64,000 nt of DNA from Spinacia oleracea (taxonomy: Eukaryota; Streptophyta; Magnoliopsida; Caryophyllales; Amaranthaceae): assembly GCF_020520425.1 (NCBI RefSeq), contig NC_079492.1, positions 117,959,157 to 118,023,156 on the forward strand. The letters are read 5' to 3'. The translations under genes and the position numbers were made by a program. The notes under the pieces were generated by a model. That model saw only the letters and a program-made list of their open reading frames with translations, had not been told where the DNA came from and searched no databases. How positions within the stretch are numbered: the first letter of the stretch is position 1; every line of letters starts with the position of its first letter. Positions 32,247 to 43,589 of this stretch are shown piece by piece.

Positions 32247-34300
32247 TCTCTATTATATAAAGGAAGAGGGGAGGGACATTTTAGTAACACTACTTTTCGT
32301 GTCCCCCTAAGAATATACCACAATACCCCTATCCCTCATCTAAACCCCTACCTGTCATTCCAAACCCTAAAAATCACTGAGTTTGAGTGCACAAACCCTC
32401 TTCCTCTCAATTCAACCGCTCTTCATCCTCTCCCTTTCTCTCTCCTTTGTTCTGATTCATTTTTATTTCATTTTTCTCCCATTCTCCCTCATCAAATTAT
32501 GATTTCATTAAAAAGCTCTCCCTCTATCTCCTATTTCTTCTCGCTCGAATTCTTCGTATCGATCTTGGCTATTGATTTCGATCTCAAATCCTAGCTATGG
32601 GCGACCGCATTTACGATTTCGATCTGAACTCACGAAGGTAAATCCTAGCATTTATCTCTTTTTTCGTCTTTAATCTTCATTTTCCTCCATTTTTATTTCC
32701 AAAACCCTAATTGTTGATTCTTTGTAACAGAATACGAGGTGTCTGCGGTGGTTTCGGTAGGAGAGATAAATCTGATGGTGGTTAGGCTCTCCCTCTCTTC
32801 GAAATCGTCGCCGCCGTCATGAATGAAGGGAAAAAATCTGCAATTTGAAGGAGCTGTAAATGAAGGAAATCGAGGGCAAAAAATCTCCAGACTCCCAGGT
32901 ATTAATATTTTTAATTATTAGTAAGAATAATAATTAATTTGTTAATTTTAACGTTATTAGGATATTATGAATATAATTGCTTCATTAATTTGTTGATTTT
33001 GATTAAATTGAAGCATTAAGTAGTGTTCTTTTTTCGTTTGAGCGGTAGTATTTTAATTTCTTAATTTTGATTAAGTAGTATTATTATGTAGCACAGTTGA
33101 TTAATCTGTTATTTTATTAAATTTAAGGGAGGATATTGGATTATAGCGATGCGGATGTAGCTGTTGATCAATACCATATATTCAGGGTAAATTTTGTCAA
33201 ATTTGGGATTGTTTCGTTTTTTTATGTTTAAATTTAGTTTTCTTTGTTAAAAACAGAGTACCCCCATCGTAATGTTTCATTGTCGCCGCCATCCTTGAGT
33301 AAGTCCTGAATTGAAACCTAACATCAGTACTCGAAAGATAGTAGTAGCTATGGGGTCCTGAATTGAAACCTAACATTAGTACTCGAAAGATAGTAGTAGC
33401 TTTGTTTCTTTTTCTGCTTTATGGTAGCTTTGTTTACGATTTCTGATTTAATGGGTATAAACGACAGGTTTTGAATTCAAATGGGGTCGTTTTGGTGGAA
33501 TTTTATGCGCCATGGTGTGGTCATTGTCAATCTTTAACACCAGTATGGGAGAAGGCGGCATCGATCTTGAAAGGCGTGGCTACGGTGTACGGTTGCAACA
33601 CTTGATGCTGATGCCCACAAATCCCTGACTCATGTTTGTCTTTAGATAATTATCTCAAGTTATTGCCATTTGTGGTTGTTTCTGCGGCTGATAGTAATTC
33701 AGTGTCTAATAGTTCAACTGTGGAATTTGCTCTCCAACAGGTTATTAATTTTCCTTAGTAGTTGCTTTGTGTACATCCAGTTGTATGGCTCTTTAATTGT
33801 GTATTAAGTGCTAATGGAAATCAGACAAACAGTCAAACCAAAACCCTTTGTAATTGGATATATTTTGTGTGGGATGTGGATCAATTGTGGGATGGAAATA
33901 TGGGAGCTATATTATGCAAGCTGAAATTCTATTATTTCTCATGTAAAGTACGGTTGGGCAAATTGTATGCCAGTTTAGTTACTGTTGTGGGATGTCATTC
34001 TTTTAGGAGAATGCCCATGAAAAGAGCCAGAAGTACAAAGAAGAGAAATCCGTTTTATTAATCATATTTGTATCATTCTTAGCAAATTGATTTTTTTTTT
34101 TTTTTTGTACTAAGATTTATATTTTTTCATGTAAAGGCACGATTACTCTGTTTCACTATTTAGATGTGTGATTGTATAGTATAACCTTGATTTTTTTAAA
34201 ATATGAATTTTGTGAACAGTTTTTTTATCTAATATTTATATTTAGTGCTAATAGTACAATTTTAAGTTTTTATGTAATCGCTAAGACTAGTTTCTTAATA
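32247..34300 (+). mobile_element. Probable Helitron 5' end with captured gene pieces
   Basis: TCTCTATTATATAAAGGAAG at 32247, preceded by A, is typical of plant Helitron 5' ends. Downstream is a gene-like 5' region: CT-rich leader (32400-32590), ATG at 32597 (MGDRIYDFDLNSR) with donor at about 32637, an acceptor-like CAG near 32730, and further on a PDI exon (33468). A 51 bp direct duplication (CCTGAATTGAAACCTAACAT...) is at 33305-33402. No convincing CTRR end with a hairpin was found; a CTAG at 34288-34291 is one possibility. So the extent is uncertain. Confidence 0.4.
33468..33635 (+). pseudogene. Captured protein disulfide isomerase exon (PDIL2-like)
   Basis: After the acceptor CGACAG the frame reads [20 protein letters not shown], the thioredoxin-fold active site of plant PDI-like 2 proteins, then [18 protein letters not shown]. 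At 33587 the frame breaks: GTGTACGGTTGCAACACTTGATGC appears to be a short insertion or duplication, after which LDADAHKSL can be read in another frame. PDIs form and rearrange disulfide bonds in the ER; this single broken exon cannot. The surrounding sequence has no other PDI exons that I can recognise, which suggests capture by a transposon rather than a decayed full gene. Confidence 0.75.
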
Positions 34301-34871
34301 TCTCAAGTCACCTAAGTGATTATTACCCTAAATAAATTATAATAAAATGATATTTGAAAATAATATACTATGTACATTGATATGAATCAAACAATATAAC
34401 ACATGACTACATTTTTCTTTGGAGTTTTGGTAAAAAAGAACCTTTAAAGTCCAAAAATTGTGACAAAGGACCTTATAAAAAAATTACTGTGAAATGGGAA
34501 CTAAAGTTGATTTGTTGTTGTGAATTGAGACCTTTACCCAATTTTCGGTAGTTTACTCCAATTTTATTAGGAGTCACATGTTGACCGGCACGCGTATTAA
34601 GGAGGGAGAGTTGCATCTAATAAAAATAATAAGCAAGTGGGAGAGGGAGTAATAAACAAATAGAAAAAGATGATGAGAAATGTTACAAAGTAAAGAGAAA
34701 CTTTATTGTAGTGGAGGTTCCTAGAGGAAATTAGATACTCATTAGAAGGTGATGTAAAAAAGTTAATAAAAATAGAAGGTGATGTAAAAAAGTTACTAAA
34801 AATAAAAGTATAACTCCTAATAAAATACAGCCAGGAATGATAAGTCATAAGTGTGACTCCTCAAAAAAGTA

Positions 34872-35245
34872 TTTCCTCCGTTTCTTTTTGTTTGTTACGT
34901 TTGGACTTTTGCACGTTTATTAACGTATAATAAAACTTCTTTTTCTGTTTTATTTTAAATGCTTTAGATTCCATCATTAATCCTGATTTCATTTTCCCAA
35001 AATCTGACATTTATCATCTCTTTGAATATAGCTTTTATTTTTTATTAAAAAGAAATAAACCCAGGTAAAACTTGGGAAATTGTAAAGAAATTTAATGAGT
35101 TAAAAAAATTGGACCAATTAAAATTAAGAGTTGACACAAAAAATGACAGTATAATAAGTTTATAAAAGGAAAGATTTTCTCACGAAAAGAACATTGTGAA
35201 ACACCCTTAAAGGAAAACGCAACAAACAAAAAGAAATTGAAGGAG
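34872..35245. mobile_element. Stowaway MITE (374 bp)
   Basis: Ends TTTCCTCCGTTTCTTTTTG and its inverted partner at the right (CAAAAAGAAATTGAAGGAG), with TA duplications. Related in sequence to the MITE at 60346-60700 (TTTTTGTTTGTTACGTTTGG). Confidence 0.85.
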
Positions 35246-35322
35246 TAATAGAGTAAAAATTCAAATGTTGCAATATTTGGCCGGAGAACAAGGAATGTAT
35301 ATCATTTCAACAAACTTTATTA

Positions 35323-35639
35323 CTCCCTCCGTCCCGGAATACTTGAACTGGTTTGACCAGCACAGAGTTTAATACAAAATAATTGACTTATAACGGATTA
35401 TTTAATTAGATCGTACGGAGTAGTTGATAGTGAGATTTTTTTTAATATATATAGGAATATGTGTCAACTTTTTAAATGAGGTAAGGGAGTAGGGGGAGGG
35501 GGCATGGGACCACAAAATGACATGTGAAGGGGATATTTGATATAATATTAATAAAAATTTACCATTTATAGAAACGTTGCAAGTAATTCGGGACGACTTT
35601 ATAAGGAAATTGGTTCAAGTATTCCGGGTATGGGGGGAG
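35323..35639. mobile_element. Stowaway MITE (317 bp)
   Basis: CTCCCTCCGTCCCGGAATAC at the left, TATTCCGGGTATGGGGGGAG at the right, flanked by TA. Confidence 0.88.
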
Positions 35640-35811
35640 TATTGTAATACGATAAGGGGAAAGACTCAATGACCCTGATTGTTTATTAGTCTTGTATTCG
35701 TGGTCCATAGATTTAAAAGCAGAGGGTGAAAGTTTAGAAAGATTCAAACATCAAACCTTTGAGATGTGCGATAAAAACATTACCATGTGGCGTTCTCTCT
35801 CAACCACACAG

Positions 35812-35822
35812 GAGGCTATAAG
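35812..35822 (+). promoter_or_regulatory. TATA box of secreted proline-rich gene 1
   Basis: GGCTATAAGTA about 60 bp before the start codon at 35882, a usual plant spacing once a short leader is allowed for. The paralogue has CTCTATAAACTA at a comparable position. Confidence 0.5.
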
Positions 35823-35881
35823 TATATGTTTGTCTCTTGGCATTCTCATCGAACTTAAAATCAAAATAAAAATACTTAAAG

Positions 35882-38800
35882 ATGGCCTCTTCAAAAGCTT
35901 TAGTTCTTATTGGCATTATTTTTGCAATTACTCTTCTTATTTCCTCCGGTGTTTCAGGCTCAGCTAGATTCCTAGTTGACTCTAACTCAACTCAAACCAC
36001 GGGTGAGTTATTTTTATACTTTTATTTTCTATAATATTACGGATTGCCCCGTTTCAAATAACTTTTACACTTTCTGTTTTAATCTGTTTCATAATTACAC
36101 TCTCAATTCCTTTATGTTCTTCCCGATTGGAATCGAAGAGGGCATTAAGAAAAATGGAATTTTAATATTATTGAGTGTAAGAATAATGATTGTGTGTAAG
36201 ATATTCTACTTTTTGGAATAAATGAAAGAGAGTGAAAATAATAAAGAAAGGAAAGAAAGATGTTTTATTACAATAATCATAAAATAAGAAGGGTGAATGA
36301 ATTGGTGGTTGTGAATGAATTAAATAATGTGGGTCGAGAAATCAATGAGAATAATGAGAATAATTGGGTAGGTGGATGTAATAAAAGTAAGATATGGTAG
36401 AAAATTAAATAGTAGAACGAGGGTATTTTGGGAAAAAAATGTGGCCAAAAATAATATAGATTTCAACTGGTAACAACATTTAGGGAGAAACTTTTGTGTG
36501 AGACCGCCTCACAGGAAAGACCGCTTGTTGGCAGTCTTGCTGGCAGCCCCGTTGGCAGCCATGTTGGCGCATGTGCTGACGTCAGCATGTAAAATTTTCA
36601 AAAAAAAATAATTCAAAAATTTTTTTGAAATTTTTTTTTTCGAAATTTTTTTTTCGATTTTTGTTTTCAGGCTTAACTAATTGGATTTCAGACTTAACTA
36701 ATTGGACTTCAAGCTTAACTAATTGGATTTCAGGCTTAACTAATTTGATTTCAGGCTTAAATTATTATTTTTTTATTCAAATTATTTTTTTTAAAAAAAT
36801 TTGAATTTTTTTTTTCCAGGCTTAATTAATTGGATTCCAGGCTTAACTAATTGGACTTCAGGCTTAACTAATTGGACTTTAAGCTTAACTAATTGGACTT
36901 TAAGCTTAACTAATTGTATTTCAGGCTTAACTAATTGTATTTCAGGATTAATTTTTTTTTTCGATTCCAATTTTTTTTTTCAAAATTAAAATTTGCAATT
37001 TTTTTTGGGGTACTAACTAAACTAGTGTAAAACATAACTAAAAGTAATAAAATCATAACTAATTGAATAACAAAATAGTTAAGGTATAAAAACAAATAGT
37101 TAAACTTATGAGTCGAATAGTTATTAAGTTTAAACAAACTTATTATTAACTAAAACTCATAAAATCTTAACTAATTAGTTGCAATGCTTAACTAATTGAT
37201 TTCATTGCTTAACTAATTGGTTTCAGTGCTTAACTAATTGGTTCATTGCTTAACTAATTGGTTTCAGTGCTTCACTAATTAGTTTCCTTACTTAACTAAT
37301 TGAATCTTTAACTTAACTAATTAATTCCAGTGGTTAATTAACTTAATTAAATCTAGTGCATAACTAATTGCTTCCAGTGCTTCACTAATTGGTTTCAGTA
37401 CTTCACTAATCAGTTGCATGGTTTAACTAATATGTTACATTACTTAACTAATTTATTACATGGTTTAACTAATTGGTTCCGAAGCTTAACTTATTAGTTT
37501 AATTTTTTAACTAATTAATTCAATTGCTTAACTAATTGGTTTCAATGCTTAAAATTTTGTATCTTAACTAAAACTCTGAAATTCGTTATCTGAAACTCAA
37601 AAATACATAACTAAAACTCAAAAAATCTTAACTAAAACCAAGAAAATCGTAACTTAAACTGGTAAAATAATAACTAAAACTCAAAAAATCATAACTAAAG
37701 CCCTGAATAGAAAGTCAAAAATACGTAACTAAAACTCAAAAAACCTTAACTAAAACCCAAAAAATCGTGACTAAAACTTAAAAAATCATAACTAAAACAT
37801 AGAAAATCAGTCCAACAATTCCACTAAGAAGACCATTATTTCAGAATTATAACTAAAACTAAAACATAATTATTCTTAACTAAATACAAAAAAAGTGTAA
37901 CTAAAACATTACGATTCTGAACTAAAACTAAAACGAAACTAAAACAACTAAAATCTGCAGTTTGCAGCGATTCTGTCGCAAGAGTTGACCTAATTTCTCC
38001 TCAAATCTTCACCGGCAGCAGCGAAGGCCTCCACTATCACCGCCATCGAATACTCCTCCTCCGCCTCCTCGTCCTTGACCTCCACTAGCTCATCTCCAAC
38101 GAAGAAGCCTCGCCTACGCATATGTAACGACACAATCAAATTAAATCAAAACACAAAATCGAAACCAAAATCAAACCACAAAACATATTCGATTAACATT
38201 TGAATGATCAAACAAAATTGAAATCAAAGCAAAGCAAAACAATTTTATTCAAACCTGTATCAACTAGATCTGGCCTTCACCGACGGAATAAACGCCTTCG
38301 ATTTGTTTCTCAATTAGAGCGGCGACAAGGCCTAAAAAGTCAAAAACCTAAATCGATTGAAAAAATCAATCGAACATCGACCATAAATCCAAGTCACACG
38401 ATCTCCTTCCTTCGCCGCTGCATCTCCTTCGTTCGCCGGCTACCACCGTAGAATGTCATCTCCGCTCCCTTCGAACAAGGTCTTAGGCGTTTCACATCAA
38501 TTCGCTTCATCGGAAAAAATTAAATTTAAATTCTAAAATCAACAAAATTAATTAAAAAAACTGAAAAATCTAAAACCTAAAACAATTAAAGAATAACGGA
38601 GGAGAGAGGACGGATAATGGAGGAGAGAGATGGAAGAGTTACCTATTCCGATGAAGAAGACGACAAGGTCGAGACGACGGCGACGAGGTATTAGCGGCGC
38701 CAAGGTACTAGCAGCAGCGCACGGTGTTCTGCAGATTGAAAGTGGAATAGAGATAAAGAGGAGAGAGAAAATAGAGGAAGTAGTCGGCGACGAGGAGGAA

Positions 38801-41800
38801 AAGGATGAAAGTTGTCGGCGACGCCATGAGAGGAGTTGATGGCTACGGCAGAGATGAGTACCAGAGGAGAGCAACGACGGTGGCGAGAAGTTGCTGGCGG
38901 CAAATGCTCAACGACGGCGGCGAGAAGTTGCTGGTGGTAGATGATAAACGACGGCGGCGAAGAGAGAGAATGAAAACCCTAATCAGCGCAAAACCCTAAT
39001 CTAATGAAGGAGGAAGAGAGAGAAAATGTTTGAAAGAAATGAAAGTGAAAATGAAAATAAAACATAAAAATGTTATATATATTTTCTTTTATTGATGCTG
39101 ACGTCAGCAATTTATGTGGCAGCTTGTGTGGCAGTCTAGTTGACAACAAGGCGGTCTTTCCTGTAAGACCGTCTTTTACAAAAGTTTGTAACATTTAGGA
39201 ATGCCAAAAATAAAAATGGGAAGAAAATGTAGGAACAAAGAGAGTATCTTTTTTCTTTTTTTTTATTATATTTTTGAACATGGAAATTTATTACATACCC
39301 TTTTTCTTATCCACAATATTTAGAATTCTCCACTTACTATTTCTTACTTTTTTCATTTTTTCTTACACCCACCGCATTTTTACACATTTATCTTACTCTA
39401 TCCATATTTTAATATTTTCAACCTAGACCTGATCAAAAGGCAGGCCGGGCCGAGGGCATAAAAATCTGGCCATTATGTCGGGCCGTGCCGAACCAGGCCA
39501 AACTTCGGGGCAATTTTTTGTGCCCAAAACCCGCTATTTTGGGCCAAATTATTGGGCTTTTCGGGCCATTTTCGGGCCGGGCAAAAATTATAAGTAAAAT
39601 TGTTGTTTTAAGTTGGCCAAAGCCCGCAAAATTTATAAATAGTTGGGGTCGGGCCGTGCCCGAAAACCGACCCGAAAAGTCTGTCCAAAACCAGATAATT
39701 TTCGGGCCGGGCCGACATTGATCAACTCTATATTCTCAACCAACTTTTTTATTTTTGTCTAATATTTGTGCAAATAGTAATCGTAAATATCTTTGCGAAA
39801 CAGAGGTAGTATGTGTTTTCTAACTAATTTAATATTGCCTAATTTTCCAATCATCTTTTAAAAGTTAGACATAGACATATACGAGCAGCAAACCTTGAAT
39901 CAATGGTGGAGTCAAGATTTTTGAATCGGATGATCTACATGTTAATAAAAAAAATTATTTAATTCATATTAATTTACATTTTCTTATAAATATAAGGTAT
40001 GAACGTTACTCTTTACAAAATTTGGTGGGCGGTGTCACTGTGGAATGGTTGTGTACATTAAGGTTACAGAGTACTTACATTTAAGCATAAACAATGATAA
40101 TACATTTATTTAAATTCACAAGCAATATTTTTATAATCACATATGTGAAACGTAAAATTTAGTTTTGATGATGCGCATAGGGGCTGACCCATAATTTCAT
40201 ACCTCGCACTTGGTGGATCACCATTCTATACAACTTTAAAATCTGATTGCTTTTTTCTCAATTTTTTTACATGTACATGTAGTATAAAAATAACCTAAAT
40301 TCATAATGATAATCGATAGATAAAAATGTATTGATATATAGTTGCGAAATAATTCAAACCATGCAATGCGATTAAGTTGAAGATGCAAATAAAAATTACC
40401 AAGAAAATAAGTTTATTAATCAAAGTCATTCACTTATTTTTAATTTTCGTATCACAAATCGAGGAAAGTTTTATAAAAATAGTGAGAGCAAACAAAGAAA
40501 ATGTTGTATTTATATCAAAGTTAACAGGGTACTTTTTTGAAAACTGTTTGCAGCACAAATAGGGGGAAGTTTAATCAAAGAAGAAAAGTAGGAAAAAAAG
40601 CAAAGCAAATATGATTGGGCTGAGGATAAAACATGAGATCAATGGGCTTGAGTATATAAGTCATTGCCCAATTTTGTTTTTCTTATATACTCCGTAAATT
40701 ATAGTTGGGCATAATGCCCCACCATGCCCAACGCTAGATCTGCCTACAGATGGACATACCTGATTTATCAAATACGGTATGGGCGCGTCCTTTATCAAAA
40801 GAAAAAGTACACGTAACAAGTCTAAAGGAGGTTTCACCTTAAAATCGATCATATGACAATGATAAAGATTAGGGGCGAAGCCAGAATTTTTGTACAAGGG
40901 GGGCCGAAATTTGTACAAGAATACTTGTTTAATTCTCTAAAAGAAAATACTAAAGTTTCAATATATCAAACCAACTTTTTTTTTTGTTGTTGTTTAGTAC
41001 TGTAGAATGTAAATTGACCTAAAATTCTTAATATTTTAAAATACTAACACTAAAATAACTACACTTATTAAAAGAAAGTTTCAAGTGACACCTGCTTAGT
41101 ACCGTTAAATATAAAATATCAGGTAATAACAGTTAAATAACATTAAATATTAAATATTTACTTTGTATATATTTTGTTGGACAACATAACTTATTCTCTA
41201 CTTCCATACTATAACAATAAAAGTAATGAAAATTACTCAAAGACAATAAAACATGTTTGAAAAATGAATATAAGTCCATAATGGGTTTCGTAAACAAGGA
41301 ACAATAGATGTATGAAATTAAAAATAAAAATGCTAGGATAAAAGAGCCTAGCTAGCAATCGAACCTGCAACTAGCAACATGACAGCTTTTTATCACTACC
41401 AACTCAGCTAAATGAAATGGATAGTTTATATTTGCAACTTTAATTATATATCTACAATTCCGGGGGGGGCCATGGCCTACCAAGGCCCCCATATAGCTTC
41501 GCCACTGATAAAGATAGTAGCATTTTAGTTTTATTAAGTGATTAACTATCTCATATCTTATTAATGTAAGACACCTACATGTGTTGCTTGCAAATTAAGG
41601 TTACACTTCAACACTCTCTTTCACTTGTGAGGTCCTTTTCTAGTTCGGTCACGTGTGTTGCTTGTTGGGTTCAGTGGCAGACCCACGTTGGGGCCGGGGG
41701 GGCACGTGCCACCCCCGGAAAAAAAAAAACTTAAAATGTTATAAAAACAATTAAGACAAAGAATATATACACACTCGCAAATAAGACTTATAAATAGGTC

Positions 41801-42730
41801 CTGTTGTAGTGGTCAGTATAGTGAGTTACAAATGAGAATCCCTAGATGCCGCGAGATCTGGGTTTCGATTCCCTGCAAATGCAATTTTTGTTTCTCATCC
41901 ATTGCACATTTTATTTGTCTCTTTTCTAATTCTTTTAATCGTTTCTAATCAAATCATTGTTTGTATTTTCCAATTTTGTTTCTCCTCCATTTGCACATCG
42001 TATTTGTCTTTCTTTTCATTTTTTATTAATCGTATTTTTGGATCGATTCTTTTAATTGTTTCTAATAAATTCATTGTTTGTATCTTTAATTTTTTTATCT
42101 TCTTAAATTTCTACACAAATTAAAGCATTTTTTCAGTCCTTCATATTCAGTTGGACTACACTTAAAAGAAAATTTTGTTTCGACCAGAACAAAATAAAAT
42201 ATCTTCGACTTGTAGCTAAAAAAATTCTTTATGATTCTTTTACTTTTTTTGAACTTATAGCGAAATATTTTTAAAAAAAATTCTCAATTAACTTGAACTT
42301 TGAGCGATCTACCATCTATATATTGATACAAAATTAACATCGTAAAAAATATCTTCAACTTGTAGCTACAAGTTACCCTCTCTTCGTAACTACACTCTAT
42401 TCCAAAACGTACAACAATATTTTTGTATATATTCTATAACTACGAAATACTTGTCTAGTTGTCTACTTTTGTGCCACCCCTTACCCAAAATCCTGATCCG
42501 CCACTGGTTGAGTTAGGACTTAGGACGCGTTTCTCGACATGAATGAAAACAAGTATTATCATTAAATTTTTTTGGTAAAGAGATTACATACAATAACCAT
42601 AATGTTACGTTTTGTAGATTATGAAGAGGAGTCAAATTCTGGTGGTTTGCATAAACGATGGCCTCCAGAACAACCAGAATTTTCTCCTGTTGAGAGAGGC
42701 GCTCCAGCCGACGGGGGCGATTATCCCTAG
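35882..42730 (+). CDS. Small secreted protein gene 1 (two exons, 6.6 kb intron)
   Basis: Exon 1, 35882-36002, encodes a signal peptide MASSKALVLIGIIFAITLLI and SSGVSGSARFLVDSNST. The donor is GG|GTGAGT. Exon 2, 42618-42730 (acceptor TTTTGTAG), continues DYEEESNSGGLHKRWPPEQP and ends GGDYP at TAG, 77 residues in all. The call rests on the paralogue at 48799-59943, which has the same 121 bp first exon, the same intron phase and a matching start of exon 2 (PPEQP.(Y/F)SP). So the intron is real although it contains a 2.7 kb MULE and two hAT elements. The mature product would be a 50-residue acidic peptide, with DY motifs that could be sulfated. The family is not recognised, and a signalling peptide is only a guess. 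Confidence 0.72.
36475..36484. repeat. 10 bp target-site duplication of the 2.7 kb MULE (left)
   Basis: AACATTTAGG, identical to 39190-39199. Confidence 0.85.
36485..39189. mobile_element. Non-autonomous 2.7 kb MULE with subterminal repeat arrays and captured gene pieces
   Basis: Left end GAGAAACTTTTGTGTGAGAC with CACAGGAAAGACCG; the reverse complement of the right end reads ACAAACTTTTGTAAAAGACG with TACAGGAAAGACCG. A 10 bp duplication flanks it. GCTGACGTCAGCA occurs near both ends (36577 and 39095). The left half is a long degenerate CTTAACTAATTGG array. The right half (37960-39005) is GC-richer, gene-like DNA with arginine-rich frames, for example around CGACGGCGGCGAAGAGAGAG, probably a captured 5' gene region. 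There is no transposase. It lies inside the intron of secreted gene 1. Confidence 0.85.
36660..37560. repeat. Degenerate about 21 bp tandem array, CTTAACTAATTGG unit
   Basis: More than twenty copies of a unit like CTTAACTAATTGGATTTCAGG, interrupted at 36760-36820 and 36950-37130 by A- and T-rich DNA. It is followed to about 37900 by a second, related word series TAACTAAAACTCAAAAAATC. These sit next to the left end of the MULE. Confidence 0.85.
39190..39199. repeat. 10 bp target-site duplication of the 2.7 kb MULE (right)
   Basis: AACATTTAGG, identical to 36475-36484. Confidence 0.85.
39425..39725. repeat. GGGCCGGGC-rich degenerate island
   Basis: About 300 bp with repeated GGGCC/CGGGCC and CCCGAAA words (GGCCGGGCCGAGGGC, TCGGGCCATTTTCGGGCCGG), sharply GC-richer than its surroundings. 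The open frame here is a by-product of the repeats. A sister island built on AACCCGAACCG lies at 49770-50170 in the other gene's intron. Both are of unknown origin. Confidence 0.6.
40870..41507. mobile_element. hAT-type non-autonomous element 1 (638 bp) with tRNA-like core
   Basis: Ends TAGGGGCGAAGCCAG at the left and, reversed, CAGTGGCGAAGCTAT at the right, with a perfect 8 bp duplication ATAAAGAT (40862-40869, 41508-41515). The inside at 41337-41420, on the minus strand, holds TAGCTGAGTTGG and GGTTCGATTGC, matching the A and B boxes of a tRNA promoter about 45 bp apart. It codes for no protein. Confidence 0.85.
41672..42506. mobile_element. hAT-type non-autonomous element 2 (835 bp) with tRNA-like core
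   Basis: Ends CAGTGGCAGACCCACG and, reversed, CAGTGGCGGATCAGGA, with 8 bp duplications GTTGGGTT / GTTGAGTT differing at one base. GTGCCACCCC occurs inverted at both ends. At 41800-41880 the plus strand has TAGTGGTCAGTATAG and GGTTTCGATTCCC, again tRNA-like A and B boxes. Confidence 0.85.
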
Positions 42731-43029
42731 AATCTATCCCCATTACTGAGAGAAGGAACATCGTAATTATATACTCCGTATTGGATGACCCGTATATGGT
42801 CTTTATACCTTATTTCCTGGCCTCTTTTATCATAAACCTTAGCTTCTACATGGTATTGTTAGTAAATATTTACTGTTGGGGCTTTCATCGGATTTAGTTA
42901 TTTTCCAAATTAAAAAATTTATTTATAGTTTTTATTTTAATAATTTGTAACTCTATTATCTTTATTTTATTTTATGCAAAAGAGAGGCAACATCCGAGCG
43001 ATTTCCTTCAATAATGCTTGAAGATGCAT

Positions 43030-43340
43030 TCACGAGTAGAAAAAACATCAAAGGTGGCGCATAAAATAGCGGTATAAGTGACGCTTTTCAAGTGCATCAC
43101 ATGGCCATGTCACATTTGGGAAAATCACAAAGTGGCACTGAAAAGCGCATCAGTTGAAACACAAAGGTGGCACTTATTTCCAACAAGCGTCACCTTTGTG
43201 ATTTAGAGGATATGCTTGTTGGAAACAAGCGCCACATTTGTGATTTACAAATGATGCGCTTGTTGGTAATAAGCGCCACCTTTTTTATTAACAAAGGATG
43301 CACTTATTACCAACAAACGCCTATGCAATATATATTAATT
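43030..43340. repeat. Fragment of CACTA-like subterminal DNA
   Basis: GAGTAGAAAAAACAT is followed by many copies of AAGCGCCACCTTTGTGA in both orientations (43055-43320). This is the look of CACTA subterminal transposase sites. No matching right end was found, so only a fragment is claimed. Confidence 0.5.
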
Positions 43341-43589
43341 TGTAGGAGACCCTTTCACCAAACATCACCTTGACATAAATCAAATGTAATTAAATCAATA
43401 AATAACAAAGTAATTTTAGAGTCACGGATAACTACTAGCTTGTTCTATTTACAAAGAGGATATTCACAATCGGTGAAGTAAGTAACCCACTTGTCTCGAA
43501 CTTCATGCATCTCCTCCTTGGTAATGAGCCTCTCTGTAAGAGTATTGAAAACCTTTAAAAGAACAACATGCAAACCAATAAAATTAAGT

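Noticed and set aside
38630-38999. Arginine- and glutamate-rich frames as a gene
   Set aside because: Several frames are open on both strands, no conserved motif, inside a non-autonomous MULE; more likely captured leader DNA.
41337-41420. tRNA gene on the minus strand
   Set aside because: Promoter boxes are present but no acceptor or anticodon stem can be paired; treated as tRNA-like core of a hAT element.
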